Origin: Steinernema hermaphroditum
Lineage: Eukaryota; Nematoda; Chromadorea; Rhabditida; Steinernematidae
DNA: 64,000 nucleotides
Direction of reading: 5' to 3'
Assembly (NCBI GenBank): GCA_030435675.1
Contig: CM059622.1
Span: forward strand, 10,602,001 to 10,666,000
Under the pieces are notes generated by a model. That model saw only the letters and a program-made list of their open reading frames with translations. It had not been told where the DNA came from and searched no databases. How positions within the stretch are numbered: position 1 is the stretch's first letter; the number at the start of each line of letters is the position of its first letter. Below are positions 1 through 13,181 of the stretch, in pieces. Position numbers and translations under genes: made by a program.

Positions 1-847
1 TAGCCTCCAGATGTTAAGCCGCCCGATTCTCTCTTTTCTGTTCACTATATTCCACATTTCCTTCGCTGTGATAATCTTCTCCACGCGACTCATGAAGTCC
101 TTTTTGTATATACCATAGGAGGAAATTCTAAGTTTCTATCAAGCTAGATACTTATCCCTGTTACGTAGATTCGTGGTTGTAAAGTATTCGCTGTTATATC
201 GGTACTTTGTAAAGATATAGAATATATATGTACTGTCCAGTAAATGGCTGTAATAATGTCTTGTTTGAGATGAAGACCAGGAAGCATTGGCTAGGAGAGT
301 CCATGCACAGTAGCTAACGGAATATGTGGCGAAGGATCCGTCCCAAGTGTCAGAAGGCGCCTGACGAGGTCGCTCGGCTTCCGTGGGATCTACTCATTTA
401 TTGAGTGGGCGACGGAGACGATCATGCCGATGACCACGTGGTCGGCGCTGGACCGTGGAGCACGGCAGATTTATTGTGACTGAAGGTCGCGTTCGCGTTC
501 ACGAGCGTCGAGATGCAGAACATGAAGACAGAGAAGTTGAGGACGTCGTCGAGGCGTCAGACGCTTTCAAACGTAAAGCGGAGAGTCTACAGGAAAGGCT
601 CTTTCGGAATAGGCTCTCCAGATCTGAGCTGCTCTTTCGACCAATACCCTCTCGATAATCAGTAATCTTAGGTCCCCGGGTCTTGACCAACACCTCTGAT
701 TCCCGAAGACCTCAGGGAAGGAGCTACAGAAATCCAGTCAACTCCATCCATCATGGTCAACACATCTACAAACTACATGTTATTATTTGACAATTAACAT
801 AAGTTCCAAAAGGAACAACAAATTTATTCGAATAACAAATAACAAGT
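1..847. other. Left edge, no supported gene
   Basis: I find no gene here that I can support. Short open frames overlap on both strands at about 450-700 with no conserved motif and no convincing splice structure. A minus-strand stretch near 400-560 has a hydrophobic run resembling a signal peptide, but it cannot be extended into a gene. The 3' UTR of the ribosomal protein gene to the right ends here; its AATAAA signal, on the minus strand, lies at 823-828. Confidence 0.5.
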
Positions 848-1348
848 TTACTTCAGAGGGATGAAGCGAGAGCTGTGGGTGGCACCAATACCAGGACGAC
901 CGTGCTTGACAGGCTTGTAGGTGATAGAGAATTCTCCCAAGTAGTGTCCAATCATTTCAGCGCGGATTTCGACCTGGTTGAAGACCTTGCCGTTGTAGAC
1001 TCCGACGACGCAGCCAACCATCTCGGGAAGAACGATCATGTTGCGGAGGTGGGTCTTGACGCAAGCGGGCTTCTCAAGGACGGAGGCGGCCTTCTTGGCC
1101 TTCTGGAGTCGGGCAAGGAGCGACTTGTGCTTGCGGCTGAGTCCGCGGGCCAGGCGTCTGCGAGCGCGGCAGGGAAGGAGCTTGGAGAGCTGCTCCCTGA
1201 GATGAACATAATGAGTAAACGAAGACCATAGGCAATAGGAAACTTACGGGGACATATCCAAAAGCTGGTCCAGATCAACACCGCGGTAGGTGAATTTGCG
1301 GAAGGTGCGCTTCTTCTTAAGCTCGGCGAGAGCAGCTTCGTCGGCCAT
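848..1348 (-). CDS. rps-15: Small ribosomal subunit protein uS19 (RPS15)
   Basis: Cytosolic 40S subunit protein uS19, which sits in the head of the small subunit near the decoding site. There are two exons: 1348-1248 and 1196-848, with a 51-bp intron (1247-1197, GTAAGT..CTCAG). The joined frame gives 149 residues, close to the usual length of the family. It contains the eukaryotic uS19 blocks [19 protein letters not shown] near the N-terminus, then [18 protein letters not shown], the [18 protein letters not shown] core and the C-terminal [19 protein letters not shown] run ending TTTTTTCAG lies a few bases upstream of the ATG, as expected for a spliced-leader acceptor. An AATAAA lies about 20 bp after the stop. 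Codon use is strongly biased, as expected for a highly expressed gene. The identification is secure. Confidence 0.97.
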
Positions 1349-2848
1349 GATGAATTTTTACCTCTGAAAAAATCGTCAGATCAGTACGACTGTCCCGACG
1401 CAGTAGTAACACGCCACCAGCACACGAATAAAGCGCAGAGAAAGCTGACAGGTCAAACAGCTAGAAGCAGCAGCAAATCATAGCACTAAAGGAGACTGAG
1501 CACACTTGCGCGTACATGACAATCAGCATGCTGCTCTTGAAAACTAAAGGCAGATACCTAAAGCCCATGTCTTCGAGCACCCAGAACAGCCAACGTGACT
1601 GACCTCCCCAGGTTGGTAAATCTCTTCAGAATCATTCGCGCACCGCAAATCTGCATTAGATAGTCCTAAGCATCTGCAAAATCCACACTTTACACGCAAA
1701 AACCCACCGATTTTCGCCCAAAAGAGACAAAAATTGAAACCGCGACTCTGAGCAGCCAATCGAATAGACACCTACGGTAGGCTGCGTATCATTCTTTGCG
1801 AGAGCTTTGCGAAGTGGAAATATCTTACGTTCGAACTCTCGCGCGTTTTTTGAATTTGAGCGCTGTCTGGTCGACGGCGCCACTTCATGTAGATGTCGAA
1901 GGCGCAAGATGAGTTGCCAAAGTCGGAAGACAAAGAGCTGCTCTGTGCCCTTTTTTTCAGAATTGTGAATAGACCGTAACTGGAGTAAACTCAGTTTCCC
2001 ACGGATTCGGAAGATTGGCGTTTTTCGCTTTCAGCATTTGCTTGGTTTTATATGTGGTACTTGACTGTTGGGACAACGCTGGAGGAATTGTTTCACTGCT
2101 GACAAGAAAGCTGTTTGGAAGAACTTCCGTATAGGGCAGCCTTCGCTGCTGAAGTGCTACCACGATCTGTTTTCGCCACCCACTCTATTCTTTTACGGAA
2201 AATACATTTGTGCCCACAGTAGCCTTCGATGAGTTGTATTTGGACGCCGCGTGGACTATGGAAGGCAAGCAAGTATAAACTGATCATGATAGCTATAGCC
2301 GTCTTCTCCAAACAGTTCTGTAACCCATAGAAGTGCACGATTCTGCATATATATGCGAATAAAGAAGAGAAGGTTTTCAACGCTCTGCTTTCCAACATTC
2401 AGGGATGCGAGTCCCAGTCCCAAATTATATTTGAAACGCTCGAACAATGCATTATTTCTGAATGATAATTCCTGACAAACACTGAAGCGAGGACGGACGT
2501 GAATCAGCCCCCGCATTTCTTCGTTTCTTCGGCCGCTTTCGAGATGCCGCATTGTTATTATGCCGACTCCCTACTATCAGTCGGCCATTAGGAGTTGAAT
2601 TAGATTCACGCTGCTGCTGCCGTGGCAACCTGTCACTGCCGGCTGCCCAACTCTCCAACTCCCCTTGTCTTAGCGGGGCGTGTTTTCTCAGGTGCGACGG
2701 TGACGTTTGCCGTTAGCATTCCAACCGTGCGCTGATTCACACAACCCGCTGTTTCACTTTAGGCGAGGCGAGATAGACAGACAGCGACCGTGTCTGACTG
2801 TCTTGGCCAACGGTCTGCGCGCGGCCTGAGTCTCTCTCGGCACGACCC
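1349..2848. other. Intergenic, 1.5 kb, nothing identified
   Basis: This is the divergent spacer between rps-15 (minus) and the ABC transporter (plus), so it should hold both promoters. Several minus-strand open frames of 68-101 codons are present, but they have no recognisable domain, no signal of splicing and no codon bias. I see no RNA gene or clear repeat. Confidence 0.5.
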
Positions 2849-5800
2849 ATGGTGTCCACATGGGCGCAGTTTCGGCTGCTTCTGTGGAAGGGCTACCTGA
2901 TCCGCCGGAGGAGCGTCGCATGGACCCTCGTCGAGATCGCCATCCCCGTAGTTCTCTTCGTCTTCATAACAGCCGTCCGAACTCGCAACTTCTACGTTAT
3001 GTCACCCGAGTGTGGGTTCTTCCGTCGCCTTCGGCTTTCAGGAGTGCGCTTTCAGGTCACTACGATGCAAAGGCATTTCCGTCAGCGGGCCTTCTACCGT
3101 TCCTCCACAGTCTCTTCTGTTCCTATAGCAATAAATGCCATCAACTGCCCACTACGGACGACGACAAGATGATGATCAACGAGCCGGGAGGGAAGGAGTC
3201 CATGTAAGCGGGATTACTGTAGCTGTGCTATCCAAGTGCGCCAAAATAACAAATTGTAACCGTATACGCGACCGAACCTGAGAGGAAAAACAATCGGGCA
3301 GACGTCAATTAGGACACTAAATTTCTGTTATTCCAGCTATGTACCGTAGTCCGAAGTTTTCGAACGGTCATTGTAAAGAAGGGCGTTGTTTCGAAAGAGA
3401 TGAATTTTAAGATCCCTTTGTGTGCTCTAGGCTTGATAATCGTCCCTTGTCCGCTGCACGCGGAGTGAGTCACACAAAAGCGCCTTCTAAAAACGGTTCT
3501 TGTTTTGAAAACGTCGGATCCTCACAAAGACGCAATCCTTCAGAGTCATCAAAACAACGCGAGCCTTTGTGCTTCTACTCAGGGAGATGGGCGCGAGCCC
3601 ACAGCTCTTCCTTGAGGGCTTCGAGGAGATCGGGAGAATCGTCCGTGACCTCGTCGGCGACCGCAGAGTGCCTCTGAGGGAGTTCTTCAACTCCAGCGAG
3701 CAGATGTACTCGTTCCTGGGGAAGGCCTTCCAGCTGGATAACGAGAAGATGGCCGAGTTGGAGGGCGCCTATGTGACCCCCGTCTTCTTCGCCTATGCTA
3801 TCAAAGAGGTCTGTCGCCAGAGAAGGGAAAACATCGAAGGAGACGTTCAGATGCAGCGCGTGAGCGCCCTTTCGCAGAATCCTCTGAACCTCCTGATGAC
3901 CTCCGACTCGAACATCGCCTTCCTCTGCAATCGATCGATGCTGGACGCCTCCTTGGAAAGAGCCGATGGACAGCCTTTGTCCTTTGCCCTGTGCGCCAGC
4001 AGATTCGATGTTTACAGCGCTGCCGAACACGATCCGACACTGGCGTCGTCTTTCCAGGCCAAAATGAAAGCTGTGGTGGGACAGGAATGCAAGATCTTTT
4101 CTACGAGATGCCCCTAGGTGAACGACAGCATCGACTCCTTCCAGAAGACCTACTCGGACCGATCCGCACTTCTCTTCTCCAAGTTCGCCTCGGCAAACTG
4201 GGATCCAATCGTCGACGTCCTCGAGGAGCTCCTCTCCCTCAACAAGACGACCTTCTTGCAGGAACTCTTCTGTGGGAATTTCGAAGGTTCGTGACCAGCT
4301 GGTTCACTTGCACTCCCGGCTTCTAGATCCTTTCGAGAAGGCCACCGCCGGGGCCACCGAGGAAATCTCCGAGTTCGCCGACCTCAAGTACAAAATGACC
4401 AAGTTCATTCAGAACATAACTCCCGCGGGGGGCGACTCGAAGCCCGGAAGCTGTGGCGATATTCCCCTGAAATCCAAGTACAGCTGTCCCCTCATGAGAG
4501 CTGCGGTGGCGCCCCAGCTGAAGCCTTTGCTCGTTGGCAAGATTCTGGTGTCTCCGAACGTCCCAGTGGTCAGAGAATTCGTCGAACGCCTTAATGTTCC
4601 TCTCAAGATGATGAATCTTCTGAAGGATACGGTAGGAGACTTCACCCTGGTGTCGAGAGGCCTGCAGGACGCCTTGGCCAAAAGTGACTTCGCCAAGGCC
4701 GCCAAGATCCTCCTCAACATCTACGACGTCAAACCGTCGCTGCTTCCTCCAGAAGTGAAGCGATGGATGGAGAAGATGAAGCCCCTTCTGGAGCACTGGT
4801 TCAACGACGCCGGCGACCCCGACGCCTTCTTCGTCACTCTAGGTCGCCTGGCCAACTTCACGACCACGTTTTCGGAGTGCATCGACTTCGATCGGTTTGT
4901 GGTGGTGAAGGACGAGGAAACCATGGAGAACCAGGCTCTCTGTCTTTCGAGCAGCGACCAGTACCTCTCGGGAATCGTCTTCCGAAACCTCTCCGAAGAT
5001 GCTTCTCAGTTCCCTCCCGTCGTATGGTACAAAATAAGGCACTTATCGACCATCGTCGACTGTAAGTGGCCCTCCAATGGCCAAGCACCTTCTCCTCTTC
5101 AGCCACCGACGGTATCTATGCGAGCAGGCGAGTAGTCCTGAGTCGCGACAAGCCTCGGATCGATCTCAAGTACCTCACTTTCGGCTTCTCATTCATCCAG
5201 GATGCCGTCGAAAGGGCAATCATAGAGAGTAGGACTAAGACCACCGTCACCACCGGTCTCTACGCCCAGCAGGAGCCTTATCCCTGTGTCAGCTATGATA
5301 CGTGAGTGGGGCTTTTCGGCTGGATCTAGAGTGGGCTTCAGGTTCAACATATCCCTCTTTCTCGGCCTCTTCGTGCTTCTCTCCTGGATGATTCCTTCCG
5401 CCTTGCTGGTCAAGAACATCGTCTACGAGAAGGAGATGCGTCTCAAGGAGATGATGCGCATCATGGGCCTTGGCGACGCGATCCACTGGGTCGTTTGGGC
5501 TTTCCAAGCATTTCTGTTCAATGTCATTTCGATTGTCATTATCTCACTTCTCTTGAAGGTAGGATCTAGAGCTGACACCGGGCTATCGTCCAGGCTAGAG
5601 GGTCATCATCCACTACTCGCCCATTTCAGTACGGGAACATTCTCCCGGAAACCGATCTCTCCCTTCTGATCCTCTTGCTCGTCCTCTTCGCCCTCTGCTG
5701 CATTTGCCAGTGTCTTCTGATCTCCACCCTCTTCACGCGCACCAACGTGGCGTCCGTCGCCTCGGCGCTCCTCTGCTTTCTCTTCTTCTTCCCCTACCAA

Positions 5801-8800
5801 CTCTCCGTCAAATCCAAGTCGCCCACTTTCACCTTCATCACGGTAAGAAGGCCTAGTAGCCCCATCACAATCCCCTTTAGCTTCTGTTTCCTCAAACTTC
5901 GATGGGCTACGGTTTCCTCATGCTAGCGGAAGCGGACTCCGACGGCCAGGCCACATGGGACTACGTGGGAGACATGTACCTCGAGGACTACGGTATAGCC
6001 CTGACTACCGTACTCTACTCCTTTTTGGTCGATTCGGCGATCTTCTTGCTTCTCGCCTGGTACATCAGCGCTGTGTTTCCAGGTAACACATCTTGCATAA
6101 GAGCCAGCCATCTGGGAGATTAAGGAGTGTATGGGGTTTCCCAGCCGTGGTACTTCTTCGTCACTAAACGGTACTGGTGCTCGACGGCCAAGAGCTACTC
6201 CGACGACGGCTCGAGTGGCGACTGTGCCGAAGGCGGAGACACAGTCTCTACAAGTTAGTATCTAAGCAGACCAGCCAAAGTTAGCGCTGTTTAGGTGATA
6301 CGGCGTTCGAGCAGGAGCCGTCCAATCTGAAGCTGGCCGTGTCGATCAAGGACATGACCAAGGTGTATCCAAACAAAACCAAGGCGGTAAGTATCGAGGC
6401 CCTACTGACCTCAAGTTCCTCTTCAGCTCGATTCTTTGTCGGTCCGATTCTACGAAAGCCAAATCACGGCTTTCTTGGGTCACAACGGTGCGGGCAAAAC
6501 GACGACCATGTCGATCCTCACGGGTCTCTACCGACCGTCTTCGGGGAAGTGTGCCATCTACGGGATGGACCTGCGCAGCGGGATGACCGCCATCCGCTCC
6601 TGCTTGGGCGTCTGTCCCCAGCACAACATCCTATTCGACAAGTATGTCCACAGCTCCCTCAGTCACATTCCGCGCCCTCTTAAGACTCTCCGTGAAGGAG
6701 CAACTCGAGTTCTATGGCGCGCTGAAAGGCCTCACAGGGGCTCAACTAAAGAGCGAGGTCGCCGCGATGCTCAGCGACATTGGGATGGCGGAGAAGAAGG
6801 ACTCCCTAGCCGCCGCCTTGTCGGGCGGCATGAAGAGGAAGCTCTGCATAGGAATCGCCTTAATCGCGGGATCGAAGCTGATCATCTTGGATGAGCCCAC
6901 AGCTGGAATAGATGCCCATGCAAGAAGGTCCATCTGGAAGTTGCTGCTCAAGTACAAACAAGGTGCACCTTCCCGACTGGACTGGCCTAACCGGCCCACT
7001 TGTAGATCGAACGATGATCCTCTCGACGCACCACATGGACGAAGCGGACGTTCTGGCCGACCGCATCGCCATCATCTCGGAGGGAAGGCTCCGCGCCTCG
7101 GGCTCCTCCCTCTTCATGAAAAAACGCTTCGGAGAGGGGAATCGCCTGGTGATATCCAAGGAGCCGAAGTACATCCAGGTTTGCGGCCGCCTTTTGCTCG
7201 CTCCCTAGAAGACGCTCCTTCAGAGTGACCCCACATCGTCGGCAGCCGAATCGATTGCAGAGGAAGCCGAGTCTTCGGAACTCAGAGAAGTGCGCCCGCC
7301 TCCGAACTTCTACAACAAACTGATCCAGTTCGTCGGCGAGGAATCTCGAGGAAAAGCCGTCTTCGTGGAGGACTTCGGCCCCGAGCTGGTCTTCCGTCTT
7401 CCTATCGAGATGTGCGCCGCCGATATGAAGAATCTCTTCGAGGCACTTGAGGAGCGCAAGAACGAATTCGGAGTGAGGGGGTACGGTATCTCGGCGCCTT
7501 CCCTCCAGCAGATATTCCTGAAAGTCGCCCCCGTCGACGAGATCAAGTTGCACAAGACGGAAAAGAGCGGGATCTCCGCTTTCGTCGACAAGGTCCAGAA
7601 CTGCTTTCGGAAGAGCAATCCTGCGGTAGGGCTCATCGCCCCCGACAGCTCGCCTGACTTCGTCGGGCTCGTCAAGGGCGACCAGCTGAACTGTGGTGAT
7701 GGTAAGTGCTAGAGGGTGGAAGAAGGGACAGGAACGCCCAAAAATTCAGATATCTTGAACCATCCGTCCGTCGAGCTGATCACGTCCACTCCGCGCCTTC
7801 GCACCCGACAGATACGAGCACTCGTAACCAAGAGGTTCATCACATCGAAGCGGTCTTGGCTGTCCTTGTTCGCCGAGCTGTGCCTCCCCATAGCCCTTCT
7901 GATCGCCATGGAGGTCTACAAGATGGTCACGAGTCCGCAGACCTACTCGGAGGCGATGTCCATCGACGAGATGTCGCTCCCGCTCATGAACGTCCTTTAC
8001 GGGAACGGGACGCGTTCCTACGTGGGGTCAGTTTCTCCTCGTGTTTGCAGCCTTCTTAGCCCACTTTCAGAGTGTGGAACAACGCCTCCGTTGGCATGAC
8101 CTACTTGGATTCGATGATCGAAAATCCAGGAGTGGGGACAAGATGCATCGATCCGAGTCCTTTGCCTGAGTATGGTAGTCTTGCAGCCCTCTCACATCAC
8201 GGTTTTAGGTTTGCAAGCGCTCAATGCGTTCCTGGATTCGCGAATGGAAGCCTCGACTTCGCGATCGACGCGAATGCGACGTATACGGTACCGGGCATCG
8301 ACTGTGAATGCGGCATTGGCCACGCCTGGAACTGCTCCGCCGCCGAGTACCCCATGGAGGGTCTGCAGAAGTTGGTGATGAACACGACGGACGTGCTCTG
8401 GGACCTGACCAACAGGAACATCAGCCAGTTCAGGCTCACTGGATACGACTGGACTCTGGACTCGGAGGAAGTCACGTAAGTCCGAAGGGAGCATTCCTGG
8501 AGCTCGGCATGATTGTTCAGGCTCGGCGGGTGGACTTTCGGTCACGAAAATGCCCAGACCCTCGACGACGCTGGGATAGCAAACGCCCAGAGCGGGATCG
8601 GCGTCCTTCTCGACGGCCTCAGGATCGCCGCCAACTTCACGGGATTCGACTGGGAATCGGCCACAGAAGGCGCCAACTGGACGGCGCCTCGAGACCCTTT
8701 CAACCCTCCAGGGATGAGCTTCCCCGACCTTCTCTCTGCGGCGATTCCCTCCCTGGACACGAGGGAGAACCAGAAGGTGTGGTTCAACAACAGGGCCTGG

Positions 8801-11170
8801 ATCAGTCTCCCCCTCCTCACCAACTCCTTCTACAACGGCGTCTACCGTTCCCTGCTTTCCCCGGAAGTGCCTCCAGAATCCGTGGGCATCATCGCCTCCA
8901 ACCACCCCATGAACCACACCATCGACAGCGCCTTCGAATCGAACGCACGCGCCCTGTAGGTGTCTTCTAGAATCTCGTGGAAAGACGCTCCTTCAGGCAG
9001 AAGATGGTCGTCTTTCGGATCCTTGTTCTCAACCTCATTCTGTCCCTGATCCCGGCTAGTTTCGCGATGATGCTCGTCGACGAGAGGACCTCCTTCAGCA
9101 AGCACCTGCAGAGCGTCTCTGGGATCCCCCAGTGGGCCTACTGGGTCGTCAATTTTGGATACGACTACGTAAGTGAGATTCCCCCCTCCGGGTAATGCCG
9201 GCCTTCAGATGACCTACGTAGCCTGCAGTGTCGTCATCATGGTGTGCTACTATGTCCTCCAGGTCCCGATGGTCATCTCCTCGCTGGCCTCCTTCGTCGC
9301 CCTCTTCTTCCTCCTCATCCTCTACGGGTACGGTAGCGGCAGAAGTGCATTGCTATGGCTCCTTCCAGAGTGACGGCCATCCTGCTCGTCTACATCCTGC
9401 AGCTCTTCTTCACCGTCCCGGCGCTCGCCTTCGTCATGATCGGCATCGGGATGTTCTTCATCGGCACGGTGACCACCCTGGCTGTGCTGATCATCGAGAA
9501 GCTGATGGTCACCGACCCGACCCTTGAGATAGCGCATACCATCTGCGCCCTCGTCTTCCTCATCGTCCCGCAGTACAACCTCGGCATCGCCGTCCTCAGG
9601 CTCAACATGGTCTACCAGGTGGTGGATATGGGGAAGACCTACTTGACAGGGATCGGTAGAGCCGACTTGATCCCTGAGATGCCGGTGCCCGATCCGACGG
9701 AGTGGCGCCTAATGGGAAAGCACTTCGTCTGTCTCGCTGTCTTGGCGCTCATCTACGCCCTGGTCATCTTCTTCCTCGAGTACCGCCTGCTTGTCTTCGC
9801 CATATTCAGGTTGGACTCCCCTAAAAACGACAGTCCTTCATGTAATGTTTCTTAGGAAGATGGAGAAGGCGCGAACCAAGCGTCTTGTGGCCAAGAAAGC
9901 TGAAAGCCAGACGATCCTGGATGACGACGTTCTGAGCGAGCAAACGAAAGTTGGCTTGATCGAGAAGCAAGAACTCTACGGGCTGGTGGTCAAGAACCTC
10001 GCCAAGGTAGGGTTCCTGCGCCGCCCTCACCTACCATACCTTCCAGAGCTACTCGTCGAAGTTCCTCGCCGTGAACGACATCTCCTTCGCCGTTGAGCGC
10101 GGCGAGTGCTTCGGACTGTTGGGGGTGAACGGCGCCGGAAAGACGACGACCTTCTCCATGCTCACCGGGAAGTTACCGATCGGCCTGGGCGAGGCGTACA
10201 TCCAAGGAGAAAGGTAGGCTTTGCGGGGGTCGCTCCCTGAAGACAGCTTCTTCCAGGATAGAGGACCACAACCTTTCGAGTTTCCGCCTCTTCGGCTACT
10301 GTCCTCAATTCGATGCCCTCAACCTAAAACTGAGCGCCAGGGAGCAGCTGGAGTTCTACTCCAGAATCAGGGGCATTCCCGAGCAGCAACTCCAGGAGGT
10401 CGTTAGCTGGGCCATCAGAGAGATGCAGTTAACGCCCTACGCCGACGAGATGGCGTCAAGCTACTCAGGGGGCAACAAGAGGAAACTCTCCGCGGCGATC
10501 GCCCTCGTCGCCGATCCTCCGGTGATCCTGTTGGACGAGCCTTCGGCCGGGATGGACCCCAGCTCGCAACAATTCATGTGGAACCTCATCATGCAGCTGC
10601 GGAGGGCCAAGCGGACGACGATCCTCACCTCCCACAGCATGGAGGAGTGCGAGGCGCTCTGCACGAGAATCGCCATCATGGTTGACGGACAATTCGAGTG
10701 CCTCGGAGGACTCCAGCATCTCAAGAACAAGTAGGTGATGACCTCCCGGTCAGCAAGGATCCAAGGAGAGCGTGCAAAAAACTGCCTACATGCTCGTATT
10801 CAGATTCGGAAAGGGATACACCCTGACGACTAAACTCCATTCCATTGACGACATCAAGAAAGCCAAGGAATTCATCCAGAACGACCTTCCCTCGGCCCAC
10901 TTCGAGGCGGCGCACTGCACGACGCTTTTCTACCGTATCGACAGCGCCCAGTGCACGATCGCCGACGTGTTCGGAATAGTGAGCAAGTTGCAGGAGAAAG
11001 TCGCCGTGGATGACTACTCTCTCTCCCAAACGACACTCGATGAAGTGTTCGTTTCATTCGCATCCAAAACGGGTGAAGCACAGACTCCGGGTTCCACACC
11101 CCAAGATTCGCCTAAGGATCCAGGGAACACAGCAGAGCAACTGAGCCAGCTGGATCCTGAGAAGGTGTAA
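2849..11170 (+). CDS. ABCA-subfamily full-length ABC transporter
   Basis: Full-size ABCA-type transporter, a family that exports or flips lipids across cellular membranes. Manual splicing gives roughly 2,250-2,300 residues, similar to ABCA1/ABCA2 and to the larger nematode ABT proteins. The order is: TM1 (about residues 22-44), a long extracellular domain beginning with the family block [20 protein letters not shown]2-6 (about 5,330-6,090 nt), NBD1, a second TM helix and extracellular loop, TM8-12 (about 9,000-9,810 nt), and NBD2. NBD1 has Walker A GHNGAGKT (6478-6501), signature LSGGMKRK (from 6818), Walker B LIILDEP and an H-loop STHH. NBD2 has GVNGAGKT (10122-10145), signature YSGGNKRK, Walker B VILLDEP and TSHS. 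Both sites look competent. Introns are mostly 40-50 bp (for example 3012-3055); the second is 379 bp (3204-3582). A 42-bp intron splits the AAAGCTGTG/GTGAACGAC junction near 4073-4114. The tail after NBD2 is Ser/Pro/Gln-rich. Orthology to a particular abt gene or ced-7 is not settled. Confidence 0.93.
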
Positions 11171-11676
11171 GTAGCTGCACATAGTAATGACCTCAAAGCA
11201 ACCTGTGATAAACCGCTCTAGAGGTTCGACTGATAAATTATTGAGAACGTGTTGCAAGAAAGTCTCCCAGATACTGTCTACATTCGATTACCATGCCTTC
11301 TTTGGTCACTGCTTTTCAGGCCGGCAATTCCAGACAGCTCAGTGTGAGCGAAAACAGGACCGAGAACAGCTCTCACCATGAAACCAATTTTTGGAACTCT
11401 TGTCACCCCTTCGAGGGAGGCACCATTGTCTAAATGGTTTGGTTGATGAAATTTTTGGACTAACCAGGTTCCTGGACTTGGTTTTATAATCATGGGTAAG
11501 ACCTCAGCCCTGGTGCTTAACCGCACGATGTTCGATGTGGGCGTTTCCATTCGCGTTATCTCCCCATCGTATCCACCTTTACATGCGTTTGGCGATGGCA
11601 TGATCTGTAACCCATACTGGTTTGAACACTTCTAATCATTGAAACAACCAACAATTCAAACTTAACACTGAATAAC
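11171..11676. other. Spacer with one unassigned open frame
   Basis: This is the convergent spacer between the ABC transporter and mrpl-2. It holds a 107-codon minus-strand open frame (11278-11601) whose product I do not recognise. There is no splice acceptor before it and no paralog in the window, so I do not call it a gene. Confidence 0.4.
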
Positions 11677-12810
11677 CTAGTCCTGATAAGTTCTATTCGT
11701 GTAGCCGGCATCGACCAAAATGTGCACTTGGGCGGTGGGTCCTTTCACTCCGCTACACTGCGTCTTCGTCAATGTGTACACTTTCTTGCGTGGTGGTTCC
11801 GCTTCGGGAGCGACGAGTGTCCTTACTGGTGGCAACGCTCGTACCTTGCGGCCGAAATAGCCGTCCTTCTTGTGGAACAATCCGCTGGCCATCTTGTATC
11901 CGAAACGACGGTGCATCTGAGCAGAGCCGTAAATCTTGTTGTCGAAGTCGGCGTGCGAGAGCCGGCCCACGGTGGCCATGCAGCTCTTGTGCAGCGAGAA
12001 TTCATGTTTGTGAGGGAGCTACAAACAGCGGAAAATTAAAATTTGGCTGAGAAGTCCTAGTACTCACTCTGACAACGACGTAATCGCCCTGGTGACGCAC
12101 AACTGTGGCGCAAGTTCCAGCGCGAACTATGAAAACTTCTGACTCCTCGTTCGGATAGCGCTCCACGCTGTTGATTACTGAGCCGGGAGCGAGCGCCCCG
12201 AGGGGGTAACTGTCGCCTTCGGCGCCAACGATCGGATTCGCGGGGATGTGGCCACTCGTGCGGATGATCTGGCCCGCCTGCATGTTCTCCGTGGCCAGAA
12301 TCCAGCGTTTTCCATTCTCTCCAGCGACGAGGGCGATGTGAGAAGAACGATTCGGGTCGCGTCTCACTTCCAGAACCTACAAAGAACCCGTTCAACAAGA
12401 GTTTAGGACAATTTTTGGCCCTACTCGTTCGTCATAGGTTTCCGTTGGGTGATCGGGGCCGCGCCGATGGAAGTCGACCATAAAGTAGTCGAATTTGACT
12501 CCGCCACCGATGTGCTGGTTAATCTAAAGAAGGACATCAACAAAATCCACAGGAAAGGACGAACCTTGTGCCAGGTGACAGGGTCACGACCTCCGAGGCG
12601 CCTCACGCGGAGCGGCTTGTGAGTGTACTCGCCGCCGGACTGCTTCTTGAGGTCCTCCTTGTCCCACAGCATCCGCGGCAGAGGCTTCGTGCCCTTCGCC
12701 GGCAGATTCCGCTTCGACTGGAGCGCGCCCATCGCGAGCTCCGACTCAGCGCCTAACGCCGCCGCTGAAAGCCGCAGGACGCTTGTCTGCGCACACAGAG
12801 AGCGGAGCAT
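11677..12810 (-). CDS. mrpl-2: Mitochondrial large-subunit ribosomal protein uL2m
   Basis: Mitoribosome protein uL2m (MRPL2), needed for peptidyl-transferase centre assembly inside mitochondria. Four exons with 40-52 bp introns give about 320 residues. The N-terminus (MLRSLCAQTSVLRLSAAALG) has the basic, Ala/Ser-rich look of a mitochondrial presequence. The family blocks follow: GGGVKFDYFMVDFHRRGP, then IVGAEGDSYPLGALAPGS, the ECM-like VFIVRAGTCATVVRHQGDY, HKHEFSLHKSCMATVGRLSH, and GLFHKKDGYFGRKVRALPP at the C-terminal end, which matches the MRPL2 KGGWAGRKIRPLPP region. TTTCCAG abuts the ATG, which fits trans-splicing and supports this start. Convergent with the ABC transporter. The assignment is firm; exon ends are hand-derived. 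Confidence 0.9.
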
Positions 12811-13181
12811 CTGGAAACGGAGGAATCAGAAGAAACGCCACGGAAGAACACAGGAAGAGAAAAAACACCCGACGCGCGACGGAATTCGGAGATTTTGGGA
12901 TATACAGGTGGTCCCGACACGAAGGTCAAAAGGCTGTCCAGATTTGTCACCTGCCTTTGCCTACCGTAGTCGAGACTGCGCGTACACAGAGAGACTGTCT
13001 ACGTCTAGAGACGCTATCTCTTATGTATTCAGCCCTGAAGAGGAGTTCTACTTCTACTTACAGTAGAAAATCCAACGGTGACAACCAGAAAAGGACAGGA
13101 ATATATGATGTTTTATACAGGGCGGTGAAGGAATATAGGCAACGGCGTAGAGAACTGTCATGTTGGCCGCGTCCATCTCTC
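12811..13181. other. Spacer between mrpl-2 and the Lon-like gene
   Basis: Both neighbours run on the minus strand, so this holds the 3' end of the Lon-like gene and the promoter or outron of mrpl-2. Open frames here overlap in several registers and show no motifs. One TACCGTA copy lies at about 12962. There is no perfect AATAAA after the Lon-like stop; a TATAAA variant lies on the minus strand about 60 bp downstream. Confidence 0.45.

Noticed and set aside
455..693. Overlapping open frames on both strands near the left edge
   Set aside because: No conserved block; a hydrophobic stretch on the minus strand could not be extended to a spliced gene.
6346..9608. Many long frames antisense to the ABC transporter
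   Set aside because: Shadows produced by biased codon use in the real gene; sense frames carry the full ABC motif set.
11278..11601. 107-codon minus-strand frame between the ABC transporter and mrpl-2
   Set aside because: Reads smoothly but has no recognisable domain, no acceptor upstream and no paralog here; kept only as a note.
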